Source: Chryseobacterium sp. | GTDB taxonomy: Bacteria > Bacteroidota > Bacteroidia > Flavobacteriales > Weeksellaceae | Direction: 5' to 3' | Assembly (NCBI GenBank): GCA_003852805.1 | Contig: RDDY01000165.1 | Location: forward strand, 1 to 5,694 | Length of the DNA stretch: 5,694 nt | Shown: positions 1-5,694 of the stretch, piece by piece | How positions within the stretch are numbered: the stretch's first letter is position 1 | How the letters are laid out: each line of letters begins with the position of its first letter | Made by a program: the position numbers and the translations under genes | Notes under the pieces: model-generated | The model's input: only the letters and a program-made list of their open reading frames with translations | Told to the model about the DNA's origin: nothing | The model's database searches: none

Positions 1-645
1 ATCGGGCAATTGGCCCGTGCCGTAGCCCGATGCTTCATTTACTACGTGCGGCGGATTGACCTCGGTGTAACCCACTTCGGTATTTCTGTCCAAGAAGAAT
101 TGTACCAAAGCGCGCTGCAAACGCGCTCCTTTCCCCAAATAAACCGGGAAGCCCGCGCCTGCTATTTTTACACCCAACTCAAAATCGATCAGGTTGTATT
201 TCTTCGCCAATTCCCAATGCGGTATCGCACCTTCGCCCAAAGCTTCCACCTCATGGCTCTGAAAGATATTCTCATTGTCATCCGCAGAAGCTCCTGCTTT
301 AACGGCACCGCAAGGGATATTCGGGATTTGGTAAAGAATTTCCAGTAATTCTTTCTCGGTAGCGTTCAGATCTTGTTGCAGTGATTTTATGTTTTCCTTC
401 AATTCGCCTGTTCTTGCCTTTGCGGTCTCGGCTTCTGCTTTTTGACCGTTTTTCATCAACATACCGATTTCCTTTGAAATACGGTTCATCTCGGCGGACT
501 GTGTATCGAGGTCGAACTGCAATTTGCGTCTCAGATCATCTGCATTGACGGCTTGGTCAACCAATTCCAAGCTCTTGAAATTTCTTTTCCGAAGACCCTC
601 CAGAGCCTTCTCTTTATTGTCACGTAAAAAACTGACTTGTAGCAT
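1..645 (-). CDS. serS: Seryl-tRNA synthetase, N-terminal half (3' end beyond window)
   Basis: Charges tRNA-Ser with serine in the cytoplasm using ATP (class II aminoacyl-tRNA synthetase). The frame is open from ATG at 645-643 to the window edge, giving 215 codons, about half of the usual 420-430 residues. Residues 1-110 form the N-terminal tRNA-binding domain: a start MLQVSFLRDN, then a long charged helical region (about 27-100) that matches the antiparallel coiled-coil arm, including the family signature SKEIGMLMK (57-65), and then the linker LYQIPNIP. The catalytic domain begins after that: HWELAKKYNLIDFE (148-161), GAGFPVYLGKGARLQRALVQFFLD (by position, about 167-186), and class II motif 1 around GYTEVNPP (192-199), ending in SGYGTGQLPD. 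The start is supported by the conserved first residues. No strong Shine-Dalgarno is present, as is common in Bacteroidota. It lies 59 bases after the lipoprotein gene and may have its own promoter. Confidence 0.97.
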   Translation of the reverse strand, partial: MLQVSFLRDNKEKALEGLRKRNFKSLELVDQAVNADDLRRKLQFDLDTQSAEMNRISKEIGMLMKNGQKAEAETAKARTGELKENIKSLQQDLNATEKELLEILYQIPNIPCGAVKAGASADDNENIFQSHEVEALGEGAIPHWELAKKYNLIDFELGVKIAGAGFPVYLGKGARLQRALVQFFLDRNTEVGYTEVNPPHVVNEASGYGTGQLPD

Positions 646-691
646 AAACCAATGTTATTAAAAGTGCTGAAAAACGCCCGAAAAGGCAGCC

Positions 692-699
692 CAAATTTA
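692..699 (-). promoter_or_regulatory. Candidate Bacteroidota -7 box upstream of serS
   Basis: Read on the minus strand, this is TAAATTTG, an exact match to the Bacteroidota -7 consensus TAnnTTTG. It sits 46 bases before the serS start codon and 5 bases after the lipoprotein stop codon, a sensible place for an independent serS promoter. No TTG -33 element is visible about 19-21 bases upstream, so the support is one short motif plus position. serS could instead be transcribed by read-through from the genes before it. Confidence 0.35.
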
Positions 700-704
700 G
701 GGAT

Positions 705-1202
705 TTATTTTACGATATGTATGTGGTTGGGTGCGCCTGCAGTCTTTGCAAATACTTTCTTCCGGTTGTAATAAACATCTTGCAGTTGAAACAAAGTAGG
801 CGTCCACCTATAACTCAGGGTAACCGTATCATCGTCATATATTATCTCTGTACCGCGCTTGGTACCCAAGCTGAGAATAAACGACGATTCATAGTATTTT
901 TCATTTGTGCTTACCGAGTCTGTAAGAACACGGGTGGCTCCGGCACTGTAATCCAGATAATGCTTGCCGTCATCGTCTTTTTCCACAGAGAAAGAAGTGA
1001 TAGGAACCAAGTCGCGGATACCGTTCAGATCGAACATTTTCACCGATGTATATACGGTGCTGTCTTGGGGATTCAGCAAATCCTTATTATGAGAATCGGT
1101 TATGTAAAACCGCGCTACCTGATCGATACGCAGATCGTTATCATCGTTCTTTCGGCACGACGCGAGGACAAAAATAAGGCAGAAAATGACATATCGATTC
1201 AT
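705..1202 (-). CDS. Small lipoprotein of unknown function, possibly surface-exposed
   Basis: A 165-residue protein of no function I can name. The N-terminus is a type II (lipoprotein) signal peptide: MNRY, a hydrophobic stretch (5-14) and the lipobox LASC with Cys16 as the predicted lipidated residue. The mature protein begins C-RKNDDND; a charged, acid-rich stretch directly after the cysteine resembles the lipoprotein export signal that places lipoproteins on the cell surface in Bacteroidota. The rest is rich in alternating polar and hydrophobic segments (e.g. RFYITDSHNKDLLNP at 31-45, TVTLSYRW at 126-133), suggesting a small beta-sandwich, and ends IHIVK. The segment FYITDSHNKDLLNP resembles the first strand of other uncharacterised Bacteroidota lipoproteins. 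It starts 17 bases after the asparagine-synthetase-like gene and is probably co-transcribed with it. A link to the glycan genes is suggested only by position. Confidence 0.85.
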   Translation of the reverse strand: MNRYVIFCLIFVLASCRKNDDNDLRIDQVARFYITDSHNKDLLNPQDSTVYTSVKMFDLNGIRDLVPITSFSVEKDDDGKHYLDYSAGATRVLTDSVSTNEKYYESSFILSLGTKRGTEIIYDDDTVTLSYRWTPTLFQLQDVYYNRKKVFAKTAGAPNHIHIVK

Positions 1203-1219
1203 CGACTAAAATTACAACA

Positions 1220-3052
1220 TTATTCGGCATTCACCGTAGCGCCGGCTTTGTCGAAGTATTCTTTCAACCAAATCTCAAATGTCATCAGTTGCCAGAGTCT
1301 GTGATAATCGGCATCGGTTTTTGCGGTTTTAAGCCATCGACGGATTGTACTGTTATTGAAGAGATTTCGGCCTTGCAAATCAAGCAGATGATTTTCGAGA
1401 TAGTTTTGGATTTCCCGCTGCGACCCGATCCATTCAGCCATCGGAAAACTGAAACCCCGCTTTCTCATTTGCAGGACTTCGTTCGGCAAAATCCCCTTCG
1501 CAGCGTCTCGCAGCAGCGGTTTATTGGTTTTGCCGTTGAATCGATAATCGACGGGCAGAGACGCTGTATAGTCCACCAACTCATTGCTCAGAAACGGATA
1601 TCGGAAAGTCACGCCGTAGAGACTTGCAGACAAATCATCTCGGTAGGTATGGTGCGACCCGAGCGAGATTCTCATATCCTGCCAAAAGTATCCCAAGTAA
1701 GAATCTTGGTTGAATCTCTGTGGAAGTTTGGGTTTTACAATCGGTTTCTTTTGTAGGAACAATGCATCAACATCGATCGGTTTCATACCGCCCTGCCCCT
1801 GACGAAAAAAATCACGGATATCTTTAAGCTGAAGTTGGTTCTTGAGCTTTGCAAATCCGGGTGGGGACGACGGCATAATACGCGCCGAAAACCGCAGTCT
1901 GCGCAACCGTTTCCACCGTGCCAATTTCAGCGTGTGCATATAACCGCCGAAAAGTTCATCGGCACCGTTTCCGGTCAATATAAATCTGAAACCTTGTTGT
2001 TGTGCGTAAGACGTTGCATCCAGCAGCACTTCGACACCGGGATACGGTTCTTCAAAGAAGCGCAGCCTCGCGTCCAAATGCTTCCACAAATCTCTTTTTT
2101 TAACCGTATGCACTTTATGCTTCAGTCCGAACCGCTGTGCAGCTATTTCGGCCTTTTCCACCTCCTCCGCGTCACCGTACGAAACCGTGAACGCATCCAA
2201 CTGCGGTTTTTCCGGTGAAGCCAAAGCAGAGATAAGCGTAGAATCTATGCCGCCACTCATCATGTTTGCCACCGCAGCACCAGCGCGCAGGCGCTGGCTT
2301 ACACTTTCCGATAGCAATCGTCTGATTTCTGCAACCGCGGTTTTGTAATCCGGTTTAATTTTCGACGGCAGAGGCAGTTGATAAAAGTCTTGAACATCGA
2401 TCGACAAATTCGCACAGTCTACGGTTAATGCTTGGCTCGGAAGCACCGACCTAATGCCCTCAAAACAGGTGCGCGGTGCCAAGCTTGTCTGATACAAGAA
2501 ATTGGATCTTACTCCTTGCCAATCGATTCTCGGCGGTGCATCTGAAAACGCCAAAAGCGCTTTGATCTCCGACGCCCATGAGAAACAGCCCTTCTCTTGT
2601 TTATAGAACAACGGCCGAAGCCCGAAGCGGTCGCGAGCCAAGATAACTTTCTGTTTTCTGCGGTCAAAAATGGAGAGACTGAAAACGCCGTCGATCTTTT
2701 CAAAAGCTTTGGCACCGTCTTGCAAATAAAGCCGAAGAATGAGTTCGGCGCTGCCGTTAACCTTATCATCTTCTTGCAATTCCTCTGCGTTGTAAATCTC
2801 GCCATCGAAAATTAAGACGGTCTCGCCTTGCACTGTAATAGCAGAACTTTGCCCATCAGCCATCGCGCGTGATGCCATACCGACGGTTCCTGCCGTATCA
2901 GACGAATCATTTCCGAAAACCACCGTCTCCGATTCGCCATTGAAAATGCAGCTTTCCTCCACTATTCCACGATGCCGGAGTTTCTCACTCATAGCTCTCA
3001 AACGCTCCCCCGTTATCGGCTTTTCCGAAATAAAACCATAGTGTGCCGCCAT
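1220..3052 (-). CDS. Asparagine-synthetase-like amidotransferase with degenerate glutaminase domain
   Basis: A 610-residue protein with the two-domain layout and usual length of AsnB. The N-terminal class II glutaminase fold is recognisable: GFIS (6-9), LRHRG (25-29), FDGEIYN (82-88), ARDRFGLRPLFY (139-150). Key residues differ: the start is MAAHYGFIS instead of MCGI.GFI, so nucleophile Cys2 is Ala; HRGPD is HRGIV; the oxyanion Asn of NGE is Asp83; and the Asp of SDTE is Ser101. The C-terminal synthetase domain keeps the ATP PP-loop SGGIDS (266-271), EEP (334-336), DELFGGY (365-371), RYPFL (484-488), KPLLRDA (511-517) and KRGFSFPMAEW (531-541). Asn362 replaces the acidic residue of the usual SG[ED]G. 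It cannot be extended upstream because an in-frame stop directly precedes ATG. Family members in glycan loci amidate sugar carboxylates; relatives without Cys2 include beta-lactam synthetase and lasso-peptide cyclases. Amide formation by ATP-driven adenylation is likely; the substrate is unknown. Confidence 0.93.
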   Translation of the reverse strand: MAAHYGFISEKPITGERLRAMSEKLRHRGIVEESCIFNGESETVVFGNDSSDTAGTVGMASRAMADGQSSAITVQGETVLIFDGEIYNAEELQEDDKVNGSAELILRLYLQDGAKAFEKIDGVFSLSIFDRRKQKVILARDRFGLRPLFYKQEKGCFSWASEIKALLAFSDAPPRIDWQGVRSNFLYQTSLAPRTCFEGIRSVLPSQALTVDCANLSIDVQDFYQLPLPSKIKPDYKTAVAEIRRLLSESVSQRLRAGAAVANMMSGGIDSTLISALASPEKPQLDAFTVSYGDAEEVEKAEIAAQRFGLKHKVHTVKKRDLWKHLDARLRFFEEPYPGVEVLLDATSYAQQQGFRFILTGNGADELFGGYMHTLKLARWKRLRRLRFSARIMPSSPPGFAKLKNQLQLKDIRDFFRQGQGGMKPIDVDALFLQKKPIVKPKLPQRFNQDSYLGYFWQDMRISLGSHHTYRDDLSASLYGVTFRYPFLSNELVDYTASLPVDYRFNGKTNKPLLRDAAKGILPNEVLQMRKRGFSFPMAEWIGSQREIQNYLENHLLDLQGRNLFNNSTIRRWLKTAKTDADYHRLWQLMTFEIWLKEYFDKAGATVNAE

Positions 3053-3055
3053 CTA
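3050..3055 (-). other. TAG-ATG stop/start junction between flippase and AsnB-like genes
   Basis: Read on the minus strand, the flippase stop codon TAG (3055-3053) is followed at once by the ATG (3052-3050) of the next gene, with no spacer. The two reading frames are the same, so the stop is the only thing separating a 408-residue membrane protein from a 610-residue cytoplasmic enzyme. No Shine-Dalgarno-like purine run lies before this ATG, which points to translation re-initiation or coupling. Confidence 0.9.
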
Positions 3056-4279
3056 AATGTATTTGAGTTCATGGAAATAGGCTGCTGCGGAAAGCACGCC
3101 CGAAAGAGTCAACGAGAATACGCTGAGCCAAGCCGCGCCTATCAATCCGTAATCGGGCAATACGACCACCAATCCGATCAGAACAAGCGCATTAAGAAAT
3201 AAAGCAATCACCAAGTTCCACTTGGACTTACCGATGGACGCAAGCATATTGCCGAATGGGATCCGCAACAGAAGCGATGACGCAGTTGCCCACAATAAAA
3301 TATGGAAAACAGAGGCATCTGTATATTGCGGCCCGAAGAGAGACAGCAGCAAGCCCGCAGCGGGATAACCCAGCGCTATAATTGCTACACTTACGATAAA
3401 CATCAGCCGCCAATAACTTTTTATATAGCTCAACTGGTAGTTTCTGTCATGGCTGTACTTGCAAAGTTTCGGGTATTCGGTCTGCAAAAAAATGTAACCT
3501 ATAGCCAAGAGGTTCATCGGGATTATAGAACTGACTCTGTACTGTGCCGCTGACGCATCTGACAAGTAGATGCCGATAAGCAAAATATCAAGCATGAATA
3601 TCCAATCCGAAACTTGGCTGGTTAAAGCCGTAATCCAGGAAAAGCGCCAGAACTCCTTGAAATTGATTTGTAGCTGAGGCCGCCGTGAATTCAGTTTCGG
3701 CAGCCCGAACAGTAATACCACAAATGGAGATACAGACAATGCGATCAGATAGCCCCTCAAACCTAAAAAATACGAGAGCAAACCACCAAGTGCAAGCGCG
3801 AATAGCGCATGCGCAATCTCTAAGAATGAAAACTTGCGGTTGTCAAAATCCGCACGCAATTCCGCCTTGCGGTGTTCCAAAAAGTAGATTCCCAAAAATC
3901 TGACGCTCAGCAAACAGATGATCCAAACTATTTCGGGCTGCTGCCTGTAGATAAATCCTGCGAGGACAATCATTGCCGCATTCAGCACCCATTGCAGCCA
4001 AAGACCAACCGTGAATGAATAGGCTGCTAACCGCTCTCTCTGCACATCATCTTCCAGCATAGAACCGTAACGTAGCATTCCCTGGTAGTTTCCCAAACCT
4101 GTCATCGGTATAAAAAAGCCCAGAAAATTGAGAGCAAGCACTGCCATCCCGAAATCCTCTTTCACAATAAAGCGTGCCGCGAACATAGTCAGCAAGAAAG
4201 ACGACAAGCGCGAAACGAGCACAGCCGACCCTATCCAGCCACCGCTACCGGCGAAGAAACTTCGGATAAATGCCGTCAT
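3053..4279 (-). CDS. Wzx-like polysaccharide flippase (MOP superfamily), 12 membrane helices
   Basis: A 408-residue, very hydrophobic inner-membrane protein. About 12 helices can be picked out by eye, roughly at 13-35, 44-64, 86-110, 115-133, 152-172, 175-193, 214-238, 249-266, 290-315, 322-343, 354-374 and 378-402. This is the usual size and topology for a Wzx/RfbX-type exporter, which moves lipid-linked oligosaccharides from the cytoplasmic to the periplasmic face. Family-like features are the early GSGGWIGSAVLVSRL segment (11-25), FIVKEDFG (37-44), the central LDILLIGIYLS (230-240) after helix-breaking polar residues, and the late FGNMLASIGKSKWNL (342-356). The ATG overlaps the TGA of the glycosyltransferase gene as ATGA, and its stop abuts the next start, so translation is likely coupled on both sides. 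The substrate cannot be read from the sequence. A teichoic-acid or lipid II flippase of the same superfamily is less likely, given the neighbours. Confidence 0.93.
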   Translation of the reverse strand: MTAFIRSFFAGSGGWIGSAVLVSRLSSFLLTMFAARFIVKEDFGMAVLALNFLGFFIPMTGLGNYQGMLRYGSMLEDDVQRERLAAYSFTVGLWLQWVLNAAMIVLAGFIYRQQPEIVWIICLLSVRFLGIYFLEHRKAELRADFDNRKFSFLEIAHALFALALGGLLSYFLGLRGYLIALSVSPFVVLLFGLPKLNSRRPQLQINFKEFWRFSWITALTSQVSDWIFMLDILLIGIYLSDASAAQYRVSSIIPMNLLAIGYIFLQTEYPKLCKYSHDRNYQLSYIKSYWRLMFIVSVAIIALGYPAAGLLLSLFGPQYTDASVFHILLWATASSLLLRIPFGNMLASIGKSKWNLVIALFLNALVLIGLVVVLPDYGLIGAAWLSVFSLTLSGVLSAAAYFHELKYI

Positions 4280-5406
4280 CGGGCCAAGACTTTTTGGTAG
4301 ACCGCGTCGAACTGTTTGGCCACATTCTCTTTGGAAAATCTTTCAACAGCAAATTCCCGCAAAACCTCAGCAGGCGCGGTAACAATGCTGCCGTCGAGAA
4401 ATGACTTCATAGCGCTGAAAAGGCTCTCTTCATTTTTAGGTTCTACAAGAATGCCGAAGTCGGGCAGAACAACCTCGGGAATTCCGCCTACGTGCGGCGC
4501 AATTATGGGCGTGCCGCACGCCAACGACTCCAACAAAACACAACCTTGGGTTTCATTGTCGCTAAACAGAACAAAACAGTTCGCGCTTGCCATCTTCGCC
4601 GCCACTTCTTCGCGAGTAAGCAGTCCGAATGTAGAAATGTAGAATTCGGCGCTTAGTTCCTTGATCTGCCTGTGCAAAGCATCGACATCACCGTCGCCGC
4701 CGATCTCGAGCCGGAAACTATAACCTGCGCGGTAAAGCTTCACTGCTGCGAGAATGATTTTCTCGGGATTCTTATAGTAAACCAAGTTGGAAATGTGCAC
4801 GAAAACGAACTCTTTGTCAGGCGTCCGTTCTCCCGGTTTGAAAGCCCCAACGTCCACAACATTGGGAACAACCGTTGCCGGAGTCTTGATCCCGAGATCC
4901 TCCAAACCCAACCTCAAGTCATTACTTACCGGCAACAGAGCCGTGGATTGGTTGCCGATATACCGCGCGATGCTCATAAAGACTCTGCCATAATCCTTAT
5001 GATTTTCTTTCTGGTACGCCGACCAATGCTCGCTTAAGACAAACGGAATCTTGAAGCGCTTTTTGAGGAAAACTGCAAACAGCATATTGAAACTCAAAAC
5101 ATTTGCGTGGACGATCTCTGGTCGCGAAACAATGGCGAAACCCTTTCGGTAAGCCTTGAACTTTCTGACTGCATTACGCAAAGGATTATGGCTTTTCCGA
5201 TAATAAACGATAACGGTGCGGATGTCACCCATCATCATATCCTCGAGAGTAAGCTTTCTTGTTTGACCGGCGTTTTCAGCTATGTGGAGAACTTCGACGT
5301 CGTGATAAAGTGCTGCTGCCTCTGCATGTCGCCGGACGAAGTTGCCCGCGGTGGGCTCAGTTTTGTTGGGATACCAGGAAGAAATAAACAGTACTTTATG
5401 GCGCAT
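4276..5406 (-). CDS. GT-B fold glycosyltransferase, GT4-like
   Basis: A 376-residue protein of typical length for a retaining GT4-type glycosyltransferase, which transfers a sugar from a nucleotide-sugar to an acceptor at the cytoplasmic face of the inner membrane. The N-terminal Rossmann domain starts KVLFISSWYPNKTEPTAGNFVRRH (by position, 4-27), with a glycine motif (G21-N-F) and VHANVLSFN (99-107). The hinge PNVVD is at 181-185. The C-terminal donor domain shows HISNLVYYKNPEKII (204-218), GGDGD (236-240), FGLLTREEV (260-268) and the EX7E motif from E285 to E293 (ETQGCVLLE), followed by SLACGTPIIAPHVGGIPEV. The start ATG is directly followed by the first beta strand, so it is well placed. 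It is the first gene after a terminator and so probably heads the operon. Sugar donor and acceptor cannot be predicted. Confidence 0.94.
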   Translation of the reverse strand: MRHKVLFISSWYPNKTEPTAGNFVRRHAEAAALYHDVEVLHIAENAGQTRKLTLEDMMMGDIRTVIVYYRKSHNPLRNAVRKFKAYRKGFAIVSRPEIVHANVLSFNMLFAVFLKKRFKIPFVLSEHWSAYQKENHKDYGRVFMSIARYIGNQSTALLPVSNDLRLGLEDLGIKTPATVVPNVVDVGAFKPGERTPDKEFVFVHISNLVYYKNPEKIILAAVKLYRAGYSFRLEIGGDGDVDALHRQIKELSAEFYISTFGLLTREEVAAKMASANCFVLFSDNETQGCVLLESLACGTPIIAPHVGGIPEVVLPDFGILVEPKNEESLFSAMKSFLDGSIVTAPAEVLREFAVERFSKENVAKQFDAVYQKVLAR

Positions 5407-5439
5407 CGGCAGCGTGGGGTATAGTTTTTAAATATCCGT
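5407..5439 (-). promoter_or_regulatory. Presumed promoter/leader region of the glycan cassette
   Basis: This AT-rich stretch lies between the terminator and the glycosyltransferase start, so a promoter for the three-gene cassette should be in or just upstream of it. Read on the minus strand it contains ATATTTAAAAACTATACC. No exact TAnnTTTG box is visible; TATACC lies 21 bases after a TTG that is itself inside the terminator tail. The assignment rests on position rather than motif. Confidence 0.25.
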
Positions 5440-5469
5440 AAAAACAAAATGCTGCACAAGGCAGCATTT
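5440..5469 (-). terminator. Intrinsic terminator after the upstream gene
   Basis: On the minus strand a perfect 9-bp inverted repeat, AAATGCTGC and GCAGCATTT, flanks a 5-base loop (CTTGT) and is followed by TG and five T residues. It begins 20 bases after the stop codon of the 5490-5694 gene and 34 bases before the glycosyltransferase start. This is a classic Rho-independent terminator and separates the upstream gene from the glycan cassette. The palindrome also has A residues flanking it on the minus-strand upstream side, but no gene reads toward it from the other strand here. Confidence 0.85.
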
Positions 5470-5489
5470 GTTGTGTTGAATTTTCGGAC

Positions 5490-5694
5490 TTATTTGATGA
5501 AACCCGCCCAACTCTCTCTCAGCGGCAATAAAAAACCATTGAGAAATTCAAGATAGCTGTCTTTGGAAAAGTCGAATACTTGAACGTCATCTGCCAATTC
5601 TCCCGCTTTTACCTTGCGGCGGAATTCAGGCAACTTTAGGGTTTTTACCTCGTCGTCTTCTACGTAGCTCGCTTTCATTCTGTCGAACAAGCCG
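5490..5694 (-). CDS. Conserved Bacteroidota protein, C-terminal part (5' end beyond window)
   Basis: The frame is open from the window edge to TAA at 5492-5490, giving 67 residues beginning GLFDRMKASYVEDDE. An internal TTG or ATG could serve as a start, but the open frame and lack of any start signal make a 5'-truncated gene more likely. From memory, the pattern LFDRMKASY..., then KLPEFRRKVKAGELADD, VQVFDFSKDSYLEF and the C-terminal ESWAGFI resembles the end of a roughly 150-160-residue soluble family of Bacteroidota whose members end in ESWHSRFF-like motifs and are often labelled 'ABC transporter ATPase'. No Walker or ABC signature is present in this part, so that label should not be taken as function. 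It is closed by a strong terminator and is separate from the glycan cassette. Confidence 0.75.
   Translation of the reverse strand, partial: GLFDRMKASYVEDDEVKTLKLPEFRRKVKAGELADDVQVFDFSKDSYLEFLNGFLLPLRESWAGFIK

Noticed and set aside
10..348. A 112-codon open frame on the plus strand.
   Set aside because: It is antisense to serS, whose translation is conserved along the full length.
670..687. A possible terminator between the lipoprotein gene and serS (GCC, loop, GGC and then five T residues on the minus strand).
   Set aside because: Only three G-C pairs plus one G-T pair can form, far weaker than the 9-bp hairpin at 5440-5469.
717..1304. A 195-codon open frame on the plus strand covering the whole lipoprotein gene.
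   Set aside because: It is antisense to a gene with a clear lipoprotein signal peptide and ends inside the asparagine-synthetase-like gene. Its translation shows no recognisable domain. It looks like a chance open frame.
2509..2805. A 98-codon minus-strand frame inside the asparagine-synthetase-like gene.
   Set aside because: It lies in another frame of a gene whose own frame carries the conserved FDGEIYN and ARDRFGLRPLFY motifs. The alternative translation has no family features.
1220..3052. Direct assignment as a beta-lactam synthetase or lasso-peptide cyclase because Cys2 is missing.
   Set aside because: No partner genes of those pathways (carboxyethylarginine synthase, lasso precursor, leader peptidase) are in the window. 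The neighbours point to glycan biosynthesis, so only the mechanistic parallel is kept.
3041..3061. A frameshift or wrong start hiding an MCGI N-terminus in the asparagine-synthetase-like gene.
   Set aside because: The sequence just before ATG is an in-frame TAG that ends the flippase, and GFIS follows the start at the position expected in normal AsnB. The Cys2 to Ala change therefore appears genuine.

Overview
The window appears to come from the chromosome of a member of the Bacteroidota, most likely the Flavobacteriia. This rests on the style of the seryl-tRNA synthetase, a lipoprotein with an acidic stretch just after its lipid-anchored cysteine, start codons without clear Shine-Dalgarno sequences, and a TAnnTTTG-type promoter box. 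No tRNA, rRNA, CRISPR array, insertion sequence or long repeat was seen. All real genes read on the minus strand, so transcription runs from high to low coordinates.

In order of transcription: (1) the 3' end of a small conserved gene (5490-5694), resembling a Bacteroidota family often mislabelled 'ABC transporter ATPase'; (2) a strong intrinsic terminator (5440-5469); (3) a compact three-gene glycan-type cassette: a GT4-like glycosyltransferase (4276-5406), a 12-helix Wzx-like flippase (3053-4279) and an asparagine-synthetase-like protein (1220-3052); (4) a small lipoprotein of unknown function (705-1202); (5) the 5' half of serS (1-645), cut by the window edge.

Genes in the cassette are tightly coupled. 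The glycosyltransferase and flippase overlap by four bases (ATGA), and the flippase stop codon directly abuts the amidotransferase-like start codon in the same frame (TAG-ATG). The lipoprotein follows after 17 bases and serS after 59 bases. A plausible reading is that a lipid-linked sugar is extended by the glycosyltransferase, modified by the asparagine-synthetase-like enzyme and moved across the inner membrane by the flippase. The order of these steps is inference.

The most interesting feature is the asparagine-synthetase-like protein. Its N-terminal glutaminase fold is recognisable, but the catalytic Cys2 is Ala and other glutamine-handling positions are changed. Its synthetase half keeps the ATP-binding loop but has Asn in place of the acidic residue usual in the LSG[ED]G motif. 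It therefore probably does not make asparagine from glutamine, and may form another amide bond, possibly on a glycan.
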